This document shows positions 9,091-19,605 of a stretch of DNA of 64,000 nucleotides, piece after piece. Below the pieces are notes generated by a model that was not told the DNA's origin, did not search any database, and saw nothing but the letters and a program-made list of their open reading frames with translations. Every line of letters starts with the position of its first letter. Position 1 is the stretch's first letter. The translations under genes and the position numbers were made by a program. Source of the DNA: Bettongia penicillata ogilbyi (taxonomy: Eukaryota > Chordata > Mammalia > Diprotodontia > Potoroidae); NCBI GenBank assembly GCA_023548195.1, contig JAJHZJ010000061.1, positions 4,050,297 to 4,114,296 of the forward strand, written 5' to 3'.

Positions 9091-11454
9091 CATGTTCTTA
9101 ATCTAGGGTCATTGAACTTTTAAAAAGTATTTTGATAATTGGATATCAAGATACTTAGTTTCCTTGCTAATTCCATGTATTTTACTTTATGCATTTAAAA
9201 ATATTTTGAGAAGTGTTCCACAGTTTTCACCAAACTGCCAAAGGAATCCATTACTCACAATGAAGGTTAAGAATATTTGTGGTAAATAAAAGTTACCTCT
9301 TAGAATCCATGTATATTCTGTCCCCAGGAATGAAGCAGGTCCATTGGCCATAGCTGGAAAAGTATGTTCAAAGAACCCAAAGTCCCCTCCATACCAAAAT
9401 GAGGCTTCAGAGTTGGGTTTAAATACTGAGAAGCATACCAAACCAATAAAAATAGCTTGGATGCCCAACCAAAATATCTTCTCTCAACAAAAATTCAAAT
9501 TTTCTTGCTATGACCAGGGATTTAAGTCTGCATTTCTAATGTTAAATGATGTGAACACTCACTAGTTGCCAAGTACCTTTGGGAAGTGAGGCAAACATTA
9601 GGAACAGAAACACTCACAAAAGAAGTCTGAAAAAAACAAAATGTGTTTTATCACTTTTCCCAGAGGCCTCTTCAGTTCCTGTTCCTATAGACACATCCTT
9701 GTAAGAAGTAGGAACAATTTCTTGTTTTCTTCACTGATAGTAAGAGCTCTGGGTCAGAGGTAATTGGGTTTCGTTTCTGCCATATATTAAAACCTATAAA
9801 ACTTTTGAGGCTTATGCAACTGTGGTTTGTCTATTTTAATCAGGTTAAGTTCTGAAATTTTAGAAATCAGAGGAAAGGAAAGGTGGCTGATAGCTGGGCC
9901 AGGATTCCCTGAGGGAACAGCTGAAATGAAAAATTTCACATCAACTGTCCAAATACCAAGTCAACCTCCCATGAAGAATAATATTTTGATTTAACTGGTG
10001 CAATCACACAAGTAATCCCAAGGTCCTGAATATATTTCGCAGGCTTTACAAGTGAAAGGTTATAGTTAGGACATGGACTTAACTGTGGAGGAGAAGAAAC
10101 AGCTATTAATTTTGTCTTCCAAAAAATCAATAACTAATGTTTTAACTTTTCTCTCTTTTTCTTGCTCATTCATTCTTTGGCTTAAGGAATAAATTCTGTG
10201 TAAATTCTTTCCCATGATTTACAGACTGGTTTGAGACATTGGGAGGGTAAGTCAATAACTTCTTTAGACAATCCCGTCAGGAAAATTGTCTGATATAGAA
10301 TGCAATCAGAACTCAAGCCACCAGTGAGGACTTCTCTTTGTTATCTTCAAAAGCTATATTATTTTGACTATTTCCCTTCTATTACTAGGAAGCTTGTCAC
10401 TGTGGGAAACCAAATTCTCAATACCCAGAGTGTTTCTCAGTATGCTGATGGGAAATCCACTTCTTGAGCTGAATAAATTTGACAATCTCTTTCTATAAAA
10501 GTTTTCTTGTATGTTGTTGCTATTTCTGAAATGGTAGGAAGTGATTGCATATAACCCAAAGGATCAAAAAGAGTGGAAGAACCTGGAGGCTATTCCTGGC
10601 CTTTATTATCATCCCAGGAGTTTGAAGGAAGGGTGTCAACTTCCCAAACTACTTAGTTTCTTAATAACTAGCATTTATATAGGGCTATAAACACTTTGCA
10701 TGTGTTAGCTTACCTGATTACTTGCCAATCAAGGGTTTTAACTTTCTCTCTGGTGGTCACTCCCTCAGGAGGACATCTTTTACATTGACTACACACAGTA
10801 TAACTACTTACAGGATAACAACATACTCTCTGGCCAGTCTTGAATGCAAAAAAATAAAAATATGACAAATGTTTAATAGCCTGTGGTTGACTCTCACAGA
10901 AAAATTGATGGTCTTCCCTCTCCCCTTCCTCTTCTTGCTATGGCCTGAAGACCACTCATCTGAAATTCTGAAAATGACCCTGGTTAAGAATGTGATTCCT
11001 CGGTGCCCACTTCTTGAATGTCTCAAGTTAAGGCTAAGTCTTCCCTCAAGTGAATTAAAACACATTGTACTGAAGGCCTGTTACTTAAAGCTTTACTGAT
11101 CTGTTGGATTGCTTTGTGAAAATCTCCCTCAGTCCTCAAACTATCAGAACAGTCTAGAATATGAGATGAGAATTTTTATAGCTGATGACTGCCTGTTTCT
11201 CCATGGTAGAGGGGCCCCGTGGTACAGGGGAACATATCAAGTTGATTGTAAACCATTTCCCACAAAGTATAGCTGAAGACAACCCTCTAGATTAGAAACT
11301 ACACCTCTTTCCCTCTCTCCACAATAATTAAGTTACACAAAATGGTATTGGAACTCATCTGATGCTGGTGATTCTAATAGGCCAGAACACTGTTAGTGAG
11401 CAGGAGGCCTTATGTATGACCTATTACCATAAGAATCTGCATCCCAATACTGAG
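9091..11454. other. Mostly unassigned DNA, 2.4 kb
   Basis: No gene is recognisable; frames are under 95 codons and lack domains. A weak reversed THER1 3' end (agcatttatatagggctataaacactttgc) lies near 10668-10725. The rest may be host unique sequence or repeats too old to name by eye. Confidence 0.45.
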
Positions 11455-11502
11455 AGGGGGGGGAGGGGGAAAAGGGAAGAAGGGAGGGAGGGAAGGAGAG
11501 AC
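11455..11502. repeat. GGGA-rich purine tract
   Basis: A run of G followed by GGGA/GGAA repeats, almost pure purine on the plus strand. Confidence 0.75.
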
Positions 11503-11991
11503 TGTTTCTCCCACTGGGTCAATGCCCAGGAACGCCTTCAATGTGAAAATAAGAAATGAAAATTGCTAAAATACTGACAAAGCTACAGTTTCCATGATTA
11601 AATAAGACCTTACATCCAGTAAGTGAGAATGAAGTGTTTGTCTCAGGCTGCATTTTTAGTTTGCACCACATCTGACGTGATTTTTCAGATGTTAGGGGTG
11701 TTAGCAGATGTGCTAAGCATAATTCCTATTTCAGGGAAGGATTGGATTTGACTTCAAAAGGTCCCTTCTGACCCAGATTCTAGGACTCTCTGAATGTACT
11801 TTTATCTGTTGGGTCCATTTTCACTATATTTTCCAGGATGGTTCTGAGTCCTTTCAGACTTCCTGCTTGATAAATTGAAGCAAAGGCACACACAGAGGAA
11901 GAATTTAGAAAATTGTCTAGATAAGAGTTCTCTCATCTCTGTGTTTAATCCTGATGATGAACCCATTTTCTATCTCATTTTGAGCTTCAAG
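11503..11991. other. Unassigned DNA upstream of copy B
   Basis: A short CR1/L3- or SINE-like tail (aaaggtcccttctgacccagattctagg) lies near 11755-11790. Nothing else is recognisable. Confidence 0.45.
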
Positions 11992-12004
11992 AAGTTTGAC
12001 TATA
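11992..12004. repeat. Left target-site duplication of copy B
   Basis: aagtttgactata, identical over 13 bases to 14901-14913. A perfect match implies a relatively recent insertion. Confidence 0.9.
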
Positions 12005-12007
12005 GGG

Positions 12008-12300
12008 GGAGGAGCCAAGATGGTGGAGTAGAAAGACTCCTGTATGCTAGCTCCAAATCCACAGCCCACAAATTTCCTGTAAAAAGAACTCCCCACAAAT
12101 TCTGGATCACTGCAAGGCGCACAGAAACACAGTGGAAGAGATTTCCATTCCAGAGAGCCCTGGAGAGCCGTCCCCAGGGGTCTGTCATGCCCCAGAAAGC
12201 GGAGCCCACCCCTGAACTGCCCTGGCCACGCAGCCCCAGAGGAGCAGATCTGAACAGGCTTCAGGGATGGAATCTCCGGCAGACGTGAAGGTCCCTCCAC
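12008..12300 (-). other. Antisense reading frame in copy B 5' UTR (ORF0-like position)
   Basis: The frame starts at an ATG at 12300, leaves the element at its 5' end, and stays open to 11917, giving 127 codons. The first 99 codons align without gaps to the copy A frame at 2678-2995. Conserved stretches include EWKSLPLCFC and EFVGSSFYRKF. Primate L1 encodes an antisense ORF0 in a comparable place. Conservation of both strands makes selection on this frame unproven. Confidence 0.25.
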
Positions 12301-12457
12301 CCACAGACGCTACAGGTCGGTGAGAGAGACTTCCGGGCTGGCCGAGAGGGGAGCGGGATGTCACCGTGACTCGGGCTCCCTTGGGAGGCAGAGGCAGGGG
12401 CAGAGGCAGCAGCAGAGGCAGAGGCAGTGGTGGCCAGGACTCCCCGAGCAGGCAGGA

Positions 12458-12601
12458 GCTCCATTACCTAAGATCTCTGCATAAATCCCCTGAGGGAGCT
12501 GAGCCTAGGAGACGGCCCTGCCCCTACCCGCTCCATTACTGAAGGTCTCTGCATAAAGCCCCTGACAGAACTGAGCCTGGGAGGCAGCCCTGCCCCCACC
12601 C
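12458..12601 (+). repeat. 72-bp tandem duplication in copy B 5' UTR
   Basis: Units 12458-12529 and 12530-12601 both begin gctccattac and end in ctgccccYaccc. They match at about 61 of 72 positions. Copy A has a single unit in this place, so the duplication arose in a sub-lineage. It recalls the monomer arrays of some rodent L1 promoters. Confidence 0.85.
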
Positions 12602-12761
12602 CAGCACCAGAACTTAAGCTCACATTGAATAGCAGCCGCTCATGCCACGGATAGCCCTGACACTGAGAAGCAGCATTTGAATCTCAGACCCCAAGCACTA
12701 GCTGGGAAGATCTAGGCAGGGGTGGAGAGGAATCTCAGAAGTCAAGAAACTGGCTGGGAAA

Positions 12762-13865
12762 ATGCCCAGAAAAAGGAAGCAAAATAAGACAATAGAGAGC
12801 TACTTTATCGGGGAAGAGATGTTCCTTCCTCCTTTCATTTCTGATGACGAAGTACAATGCTTGCCATCAGGGAAAGATGTGGAGGTCGGGGATTCTCTAT
12901 CCCAGACATCCGAGGTGGATGTCCAGTGGGCTCAGGCCATGAAAGAGCTCAAAAAGGATTTTGAAAATCAAGTTAGACAAGTGGAGGAAAAACTGGGAAG
13001 AGAAATGAGAAAGATGCAAGAAAAGCATGAAAAATGGGTCAATACCTTGGTAAAAGAGACCCAAAAAAATGCTGAAGAAAATAACACCTTGAAAAATAGA
13101 CTCACTCAATTGGCAAAAGAGGTTCAAAAAGCCAATGAGGAGAAGAATGCTTTCAAAAGCAGAATTAGCCAAATGGAAAAAGAGGTTCAAAAGCTCACTC
13201 ATGAAAATAGTTCTCTCAAGATTAGAATGGAACAGATGGAGGCTAATGACTTTCTGAGAAACCAAGAAATCATAAAACAAAACCAAAAGAATGAAAAAAT
13301 GGAAGAGAATGTGAAATATATCATGGGAAAAACAACTGACCTGGAAAATAGATCCAGGAGCGACAATTTAAAAATTATGGGACTACCTGAAAGCCATGAT
13401 CAAAAAAAGAGCCTAGACATCATCTTTCATGAAATTGTCAAGGAAAACTGCCCTGAGATTCTAGAACCAGAGGGCAAAATAAGTATTCAAGGAATCCATC
13501 GATCACCGCCTGAAAGAGATCCAAAAAGAGAAACTCCTAGGAACATTGTGGCCAAATTCCAGAATTCCCAGGTCAAGGAGAAAATATTGCAAGCAGCTAG
13601 AAAGAAACAATTCCAGTATTGTGGAAATACAATCAGGATAACTCAAGATCTAGCAGCTTCTACATTAAGGAATCGAAGGGCGTGGAATAGGATATTCCAG
13701 AAGGCAAAGGAACTAGGACTCAAACCAAGAATCACCTACCCAGCAAAACTGAGTATAATACTTCAGGGGAAAATATGGTCTTTCAATGAAGCAGAGGACT
13801 TTCAAACATTCTTGATGAAAAGACCAGAGCTGGAAAGAAAATTTGACTTTCAAACACAAGAATGA
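12762..13865 (+). CDS. LINE ORF1 protein (ORF1p-like), intact, 367 residues
   Basis: A nucleic-acid-binding, trimer-forming LINE protein that packages LINE RNA in cytoplasmic particles and has chaperone activity in studied L1s. Residues 1-50 form a basic then acidic N-terminus (MPRKRKQNKTIESYF). About 51-195 is a long heptad coiled coil rich in E, K and N. About 200-280 is the RNA-recognition domain (DNLKIMGLPES, then NIVAKFQNSQVKEKILQAARKK). About 281-355 is the C-terminal domain (IRITQDLAASTLRNRRAWNRIF; KPRITYPAKLSIILQGKIWSF). The size is close to that of other mammalian ORF1 proteins. The ATG aligns with the start in copy A. No stop or frameshift is present. It is not a host gene, and expression is unknown. 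Confidence 0.88.
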   Translation: MPRKRKQNKTIESYFIGEEMFLPPFISDDEVQCLPSGKDVEVGDSLSQTSEVDVQWAQAMKELKKDFENQVRQVEEKLGREMRKMQEKHEKWVNTLVKETQKNAEENNTLKNRLTQLAKEVQKANEEKNAFKSRISQMEKEVQKLTHENSSLKIRMEQMEANDFLRNQEIIKQNQKNEKMEENVKYIMGKTTDLENRSRSDNLKIMGLPESHDQKKSLDIIFHEIVKENCPEILEPEGKISIQGIHRSPPERDPKRETPRNIVAKFQNSQVKEKILQAARKKQFQYCGNTIRITQDLAASTLRNRRAWNRIFQKAKELGLKPRITYPAKLSIILQGKIWSFNEAEDFQTFLMKRPELERKFDFQTQE

Positions 13866-14900
13866 GAAGAAGCATGAAAAAGTAAACAGCAAAGAGAAGT
13901 CATAAGGGACTTACCAAAGGTGAACTTGTTTACATTCCTACATGGAAAGACAATATTTGTAACTCTTAAAACTTTTCAGTATCTGGGTAGTTGGTGGGAC
14001 CACACACAGATGTACACACACACACACGCACACACACACACGTACATGCGTGCATGCACACACCGAGACAGAGAGCACAGAGTGAATTGAATAGGATGGG
14101 ACCATATCTTAAAAGAAATTAAGGTAAATGGTGAGAGAGAAATGTAGTGGGAGGAGAGAGGGTGAAATGGAATGGGGTAAATTATATCTCATTCAAGAGG
14201 CAAGCAAGAGACTTTTTGGTGGAGGAAAAAAGAGGAGAGCTGAGAAAAAAAAACATGAAGTTTACCCTCATCACATTCGACTAAAGGAAGGAACAAAATG
14301 CACACTCATTTTGGGATGAAAACCTATCTTACAATACAGGAAAGTGGGGGAGAAGGAGATAAGCAGGGTGAGGGGGATTATGGAAGGGAGGGCAATGGGA
14401 GGAGGGAGTAATTTGAAGTCAACACTCTTGGGAAGGGACAGGATCAAAAGACAGAATAGAAACAATGGGGGGCAGGATAGGATGGAGGGAAATAGAGTTA
14501 GTCTTACACAACATGAGTATTATCGAAGTCATTTGCAAAACTACACAGATATGGCCTATATTGAATTGCCTGCCTTCACAAAGGAACGGGTGGGGAGGGA
14601 GGGATGGGGAGAATTTGGAACTCAAAGTTTTAGGAACAACTGTTGAGTATTGTTCTTGCTACTAGGAAATAAGAAATACAGTTAATGGGGAATAGAAAGT
14701 CATCTGGCCCTACAGGACAAAAGAGAAGATGGGGACAAGAGAAGGGAGGGATGATAGAAGAGAGGGCAGATTGGTGATAGGGAAAATTAGAATGCTTGGT
14801 GTATTGGGGTGGGGGAGGGGATAAATGGGGAGAACATTTGGAACCCAAAATTTTGTGAAAAGGAATGTAAAAAGGTAAATAAATAAATAAATTTAAAAAA
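13866..14900 (+). other. 3' region of copy B, no ORF2
   Basis: A purine-rich segment with a CA/CG microsatellite (about 14005-14062), several G-runs (14463-14470, 14809-14821) and an A-rich end. Frames of 63-100 codons here are also seen in copy A but are low-complexity R/E/G-rich products of a purine-biased strand. I do not call them genes. Confidence 0.75.
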
Positions 14901-14913
14901 AAGTTTGACTATA
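14901..14913. repeat. Right target-site duplication of copy B
   Basis: aagtttgactata, identical to 11992-12004, directly after the A-rich tail. Confidence 0.9.
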
Positions 14914-15104
14914 CTATGACCACTGGAGAAACCACTAGGAAAGGGTTTTCCATTCACTTAAAAATTAACGTTTCCAGATTTTCAATATCACTCAGACAAG
15001 GAAATGTTTGAACATTCTCAATACAGCTAAGTCTTACTTTGCATGCATTCTTGGGTCTGTTTGTTTATTTCATAGAGTTGAAAGTAGGATAGCTGACACA
15101 TAGA

Positions 15105-15310
15105 GCCATTTATGATTTACAAAAAATACTCACATATTATTTTGTTTGTTCCTCACAATAACTCCAAGATATAGTTAGTTCAAATATCACTACCCATATT
15201 TTATAGATGCAAAAAATAACTAAGACATGTCAACTGAATTGTCCAAGGTCAGATATCTAGTAAGTAGAGGAGTCATGACTTAAATCTAGTTCTGATTTTG
15301 AATCTGTTGG
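15105..15310 (-). mobile_element. MIR/THER1 core-SINE
   Basis: Reversed order: cctcacaataactccaagatatag, then gatgcaaaaaataactaagac, then tccaaggtcagatatctagtaagtag and cttaaatctagttctgattttgaat. Confidence 0.65.
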
Positions 15311-15444
15311 AAGGAAAGTATTTAAACAGGAAAACAGCCACAAATACATACAAACAATTGTAAATGACCATCAAAGACAAAAATTAAATTAAACAAATAT
15401 CTTCTAAATACCTATTGCATGTAATGTGCTGTGCTAAGTATAGG

Positions 15445-15626
15445 TAATAATAATAGGTTACATTTTTATAGAGTCCTCACTTTGTGGACAGGAAGAAATT
15501 CTACATCTGTTCCTTACTAGCTGTGTCATCATAGACAAGTCATTTAGTTAAGTGCCTCAGAGTCTCAATTTCCTCATCTGCAAGCAGGAATTGTGATATG
15601 TATGATATCAACCTCACAAGGTTGAG
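15445..15626 (+). mobile_element. MIR-type core-SINE
   Basis: cttactagctgtgtcatcatagacaagtcattt, then ctcaatttcctcatctgcaag, then cctcacaaggttgagtgg. Confidence 0.65.
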
Positions 15627-15800
15627 TGGTTTATCATTTTCTTCTCCAACTCACTTTATAGATGGAGGAAGTGAAGCAAAAAGGATTAAATGATTTTCCC
15701 AGGATCATCCCGCTAGTATCTAAGGTCAGATTTGAATTCAGGAAGATAAGTCTTCCTAACACCAGGTCTAGGGCTGTATCCGTTGTACCACCTACAAGTC
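15627..15800 (-). mobile_element. MAR1-type SINE
   Basis: The plus strand shows cattttcttctccaactcactttatagatggagg, then ttttcccaggatcatcccgc, then ggtctagggctgtatccgttgtaccacctac. This is a reversed tRNA-derived SINE. Confidence 0.7.
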
Positions 15801-15939
15801 TTCTTGGAATTCTTTGAAATCAACCCTTTTAACATTTCTTCTGTCATTCTTATATAATGGTAATGGATCATTTCATGGATCCATGTTAATTTAGAGGGAA
15901 GTTTCTGTTGGCAAGTTGTAGTCTCTATATTTGAGCATG

Positions 15940-16225
15940 TTTGTCTTAGGATTTTCATCACTGATTTGAATAAAGGTATTCAAATCTCATTTATCAAATT
16001 TGACATTGAAAACTTTAAGTTCTGTATGAAGAAGATCAACTAGAACTATCCGAAAATGAAATGGACCACTTGGAGAGGTAGTAAGAGTCCTGTCACTGTA
16101 GGTTGACAAAGAGAGGCTGAAAGATGACCTTTAGGCAATGGTATAGAAGGAATTCCTACTTTAATTTTGATTGGACTAGAGAATATAGTAATAGGAAATG
16201 AATAGAGGTCCTTTTCATCTCAAAG
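15940..16225 (+). mobile_element. CR1/L3 LINE 3' fragment
   Basis: It ends with aaatggaccacttggagaggtag, gaaggaattcctactttaattttgattggactag and then gtccttttcatctcaaag, matching the CR1/L3 3' end in the plus direction. The next CR1/L3 piece runs the opposite way, so the two meet tail to tail. Confidence 0.55.
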
Positions 16226-17034
16226 AAGTGCAGAGAATCACATACAGGATCTTAGAATTGAGAAGGATCTAGTCAAATCTATACCTAAATAAGAATGCTG
16301 CATATAACCTACCAACAAGTAGTCCATTTGTGCCTGATTACATCCAATAATGGGGAACTCACATTAGAGTGACCATTAGGAAGTTATTATTTTTTGGCTA
16401 AAGGTAACTCTGCATTTACTTCTTTGAAACTATCACCAATTGCTCCTAGTTCTATATCAGAGACCAAAAATAACAAATCTAATTCTTGTTTTACATGACA
16501 ACCCTTCAGTAACTTGAAGGCAGCTAGCATGTTCTAACATTTTCTCTTCACCAAGTTAAACCTCTGGTAGTAATATGGTGACATATCCTTTCACCAATCT
16601 AAATGCTCTTCATCTTGCCAATGTCCTTCCTAACATGTGGAACCCAAACATAATACTCTAGATATGGTCAGTAGCATAATGGAGTTCAGTGGGATTGCCA
16701 ACTCTTTGACAAAAATCTTTCTTAATGCAGTTTAAGATTGTACTAGCTTTCTTGGCTACTATAGCACTCAGATGACTCATACTAATATTGACATCCAGTA
16801 ATACCCCAATATCTTTCTCAGACAAACTGTTATTGAGCCATATCTTCTCCATTCTAGTTTACAATAATTTATGTGTTAGACTTTGTGTGTACCCCTGTTA
16901 AATTTTATCTTATTAGATGGAGAACTTGGTATCTACTTCTATACAGCCCTGACTAGTGGTCATCTAGATTTTCCTTAAAAATCTCTAGTGAAGGGGAACC
17001 TATCTATCTCCTGTGTCAACTCACTGCATTGATG

Positions 17035-17185
17035 GATAGCTGAAATTTATTTTGAGGAGGCAATCAAGGTTAAATGACTTACCCATAGTCACCCAGCTAG
17101 TAAGTGTCTGAGTTCAGATTTGAACTCAAGTCTCTCTGACTCCAGGACCAGTGCTCTATCTACTGCACTTCCTAGCTGCCCCAAT
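17035..17185 (-). mobile_element. MAR1/MIR-type SINE inserted in CR1/L3
   Basis: acttacccatagtcacccagctagtaagtgtctgag, then ccaggaccagtgctctatctactgcacttcctagctgcccc: a clear reversed SINE ending in the tRNA-like head. atagct occurs on both sides. Confidence 0.75.
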
Positions 17186-17919
17186 AGCTCTAAGTGTTAG
17201 AGTGTTTTCCTTAACATTGAACTGAAACCTACCTCTTTGAAATGTCTATCCATTACTCCTTATACTTCTTCCTTGGACCAAACAGAATAATCTAACCCCT
17301 TTTCTAAATGAAAATCCTTTGAATAATTGAAAACCATTATCATGTTTAACTATATTTAGTTTTATGCTACATATTTCTAATTCTTTCAATCAATCCAAAT
17401 ATGGCATAATATTTAGGTCCTTCATAGTTCTTATTACCCTTTTCTAGATATTCTTTAATTTGCCAGTGTTCTTCCTAATTCCTTAATTCAGAGTGAGATA
17501 CATTTTGGTATCCCCATGTTATATAACTGACTCATTTTGAACTTTAAGTCCACTAAATCTCTCAGATCTGTTTTCTATATGAAACTTTTACAACTTATTC
17601 CTGATAATGATTTTTGAACCTTTCTATTTATTGGCATTGTTTCATATCATCATCTTTGGACCATCATAGACTGTAATTTGTTTTTATCTTGAGTCTCTCT
17701 TTCAGTATCTTAACAATCTATTCCCTGTCTTGTGTGATCTGAAAATTTGGTAAATATGTCATCTATGCCTTCATCAAAAAGTCATTAATAAAAATCTTTA
17801 GTACCAGAGAGTCAAGAACAAATCCCTGGAGCACTTGACTAGAGACTTTTTTCCAAGTTGTTATCAATTCATTAATGACTATGCTTTGGGTACATTTATT
17901 CAGCTAGTACTAAATTATA

Positions 17920-17921
17920 CA

Positions 17922-17952
<31 letters not shown>
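17920..17952. repeat. CA microsatellite
   Basis: About 16 CA units with one interruption. Confidence 0.9.
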
Positions 17953-17953
<1 letters not shown>

Positions 17954-18060
17954 TGTACACACCACTGTCCTATTAGCTATTTCTGTCACCTCTATGTGCA
18001 TAAAATAGCATCAAATTATTTATCATTCATTTGATCTATCAATCTAATTATCCTTAGAGG

Positions 18061-18290
18061 TTTGGAAACCCCATTGGAACACAGGCATTGACATACTCTC
18101 CTCTCTGGAATATGATGAAGAGCTTCCATATCTTGAAGATTGGTTGCAGAAACTAGAAGTGTTTAGCTTAGAGCAAAGAATATTTGGAGGGAGTGTAGGG
18201 AGGGACAATTATCTTCAGATATTTGCAAAACTGCCAGATGAAAGAGAAATTGGAGGGCTGGGTTAGGATCAATAGGAAGAAGCTGGGAAA
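18061..18290 (+). mobile_element. CR1/L3 LINE fragment
   Basis: gaagattggttgcagaaactagaagtgtttagcttagagc and cttcagatatttgcaaaactgcc match the plus-strand CR1/L3 3' coding region. Confidence 0.6.
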
Positions 18291-18359
18291 AAAAGGCAGC
18301 TATAGATACTTCGGTGAGTTCTTATCACTGCCTCCTTTTTGAGGAAGGGTCCAGACCAA

Positions 18360-18720
18360 CCATCCCTGTTTCTCTAGATATACCTACCATGTCTCTCAAC
18401 TATTTCCTAATTTCACTCTTTCAGACTCCTTCTCCCATTGAGGAGTTCTTCCAGTAACCTCCATTTTGGACAATAGTCCCAAGACTACTCATGCCCGATT
18501 TTCTAGACTTGACAATCATATTGACAGTTAGGTATCTCCTTCCCCTACCATCATCCCATCCTTTAGTGCCCTGTTTATTTGTGGGGGGGGGGGGGGTTTC
18601 CATTCCAATATAAGCTCCTCCAGGGAAAATGTTTTCTCTCTTTTTAGTTGTATTTTTATCCCCTTAGCATTATTCCTAGCACACATTAAGTGATTAATAA
18701 ATGCATACTGACTGATTGAT
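18360..18720 (+). mobile_element. L2-type 3' end with G-run
   Basis: It ends in ccttagcattattcctagcacacattaagtgattaataaatgc. A run of about 15 G at 18582-18596 gives spurious P-rich frames. Confidence 0.55.
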
Positions 18721-18723
18721 TTT

Positions 18724-18737
18724 AGGGACATCTTTCT
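18724..18737. repeat. Left target-site duplication of 18.7 kb L1
   Basis: agggacatctttct, matching 20382-20395 at 13 of 14 bases. Confidence 0.8.
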
Positions 18738-18870
18738 TTTTTACAAATATTTATTTTTTTGTTTTACAGCATTCATTTCCACAAGCTTTAGAGTTCCAAA
18801 TTTTCTCTCCCTCCTTCTCCTCCTCCCTATCCTCTTCCTTAAGAGGGCATGCAATCTGATATACGCTTGA

Positions 18871-18873
18871 GAT

Positions 18874-18940
<67 letters not shown>
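18871..18940. repeat. GATA microsatellite
   Basis: About 17 uninterrupted GATA units within the L1 3' UTR. It produces the spurious LSIYLSIYLS frame on the minus strand. Confidence 0.95.
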
Positions 18941-18942
<2 letters not shown>

Positions 18943-19045
18943 CAGCCCTCCCTCACTCAAAACAAAGTCAAATGCAAGTCATGTCATTATTTCTCTGATG
19001 GTAAGATCTTCTTTGACAATAAAGGATGAATACACACACACATAT
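18943..19045 (+). mobile_element. Short fragment of RTE-linked repeat family
   Basis: cagccctccctcactc, gcaagtcatgtcatta, and ttctttgacaataaaggatgaatacacaca align with the 3' parts of the repeats at 21245-21450 and 32950-33395. Confidence 0.5.
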
Positions 19046-19347
19046 ATTCACATTAAACATATTTTCACATTAGTATGTTGAAAAGAAAAATTAAAACCAA
19101 TGGAATGGAGTAAAAGAAATAAGAAACAAAACAAAAAAGGAGAGAGCAAATAGTATGCTTCAATCGTCATTCAGACTATATACTTCTTTCTCTGGATGTG
19201 GATAGCAATTTCCATCATGAGTCTTTTGGCTATCTTTGAACCTTGCATTGCTGAAAAGAGCCAAGTCTATCAAAGTTAGTCATTGCACAATGTGACTATA
19301 ACTGTGTACAATGTTCTCCTGTTTCTGCTCCCCTTATTCAGCATCAG

Positions 19348-19605
19348 TTAATATAAGACTTTCAAGGTTTTTCTGAAGTCCATCCACTCATCTTTTCTTA
19401 TAGCACAATAGCATTCCATTACATTCATATACCACATCTTGTTCAACCATTCCCCAGTTGATGGACATCTCCTCAATTTCCAATTCTTTGCTACCACAAG
19501 AGCTGCTATAAATATTTTTGTACATGTGGGTCCTTTTCCCATTTGTATGATCTCTTTAGTATACAGCCCTAGAAGTGGTGTTGCTAGGCCAAAGGGTGTG
19601 CACAA
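19348..19605 (-). pseudogene. L1 ORF2 protein C-terminal piece
   Basis: An 85-codon open piece of the LINE endonuclease/reverse-transcriptase protein, from near its C-terminus. The residues ATPLLGLYTKE, FIAALVVAKNW, CPSTGEWLNKMWYMNVMECYCAIRKDEWMDF match the conserved L1 C-terminal region. The catalytic domains are absent because the copy is 5'-truncated, so it is non-functional. Confidence 0.85.

Larger units (their letters stand above)
12005..12761 (+). promoter_or_regulatory. 5' UTR / presumed internal promoter of copy B
   Basis: GC-rich against an AT-rich background. The first 30 bases hold CAAGATGG (12017-12024), a YY1-type site also present in copy A. A GGCAGA/GGCAGC-rich stretch spans 12387-12430, and a 72-bp tandem duplication spans 12458-12601. 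Promoter function is inferred from LINE biology, not shown. Confidence 0.6.
12005..14900 (+). mobile_element. ORF1-only LINE (half-L1/HAL1-like), copy B, complete
   Basis: A 2,896-base element flanked by a perfect 13-bp duplication. It has a 5' UTR of about 757 bases, an intact ORF1, then about 1,035 bases of mainly purine-rich 3' sequence ending in an A-rich tail (AAAT repeats then A-run, 14874-14900). There is no reverse transcriptase or endonuclease between ORF1 and the tail. The element must therefore be mobilised in trans by L1 ORF2 protein; this is inference from structure. Copy A and the tail at 27146-27446 show that the same design has spread several times. Confidence 0.92.
16250..18060 (-). 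pseudogene. CR1/L3 LINE reverse transcriptase and 3' end, decayed
   Basis: Minus-strand remnant. Near 17815-17850 the minus strand still encodes the end of the conserved CR1-clade motif around 'G-x-P-Q-G-S-V-L' as a degraded QVLQGFVLDSL. Downstream, the stretches around 16400-16900 (caattgctcctagttctatatc; cagtttaagattgtactagctttcttggct) are the usual C-terminal and 3' region. A SINE (17035-17185) and a CA repeat (17920-17952) interrupt it. Many stops. Confidence 0.65.

Noticed and set aside
14344..14665. Three overlapping plus and minus frames of 64-100 codons downstream of ORF1 in copy B, matched in copy A at 400-762
   Set aside because: They are low-complexity R/E/G-rich or P/S-rich translations of a purine-biased strand. 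Shared presence reflects shared descent of the repeat. No ORF2 domain motif is found in any of them.
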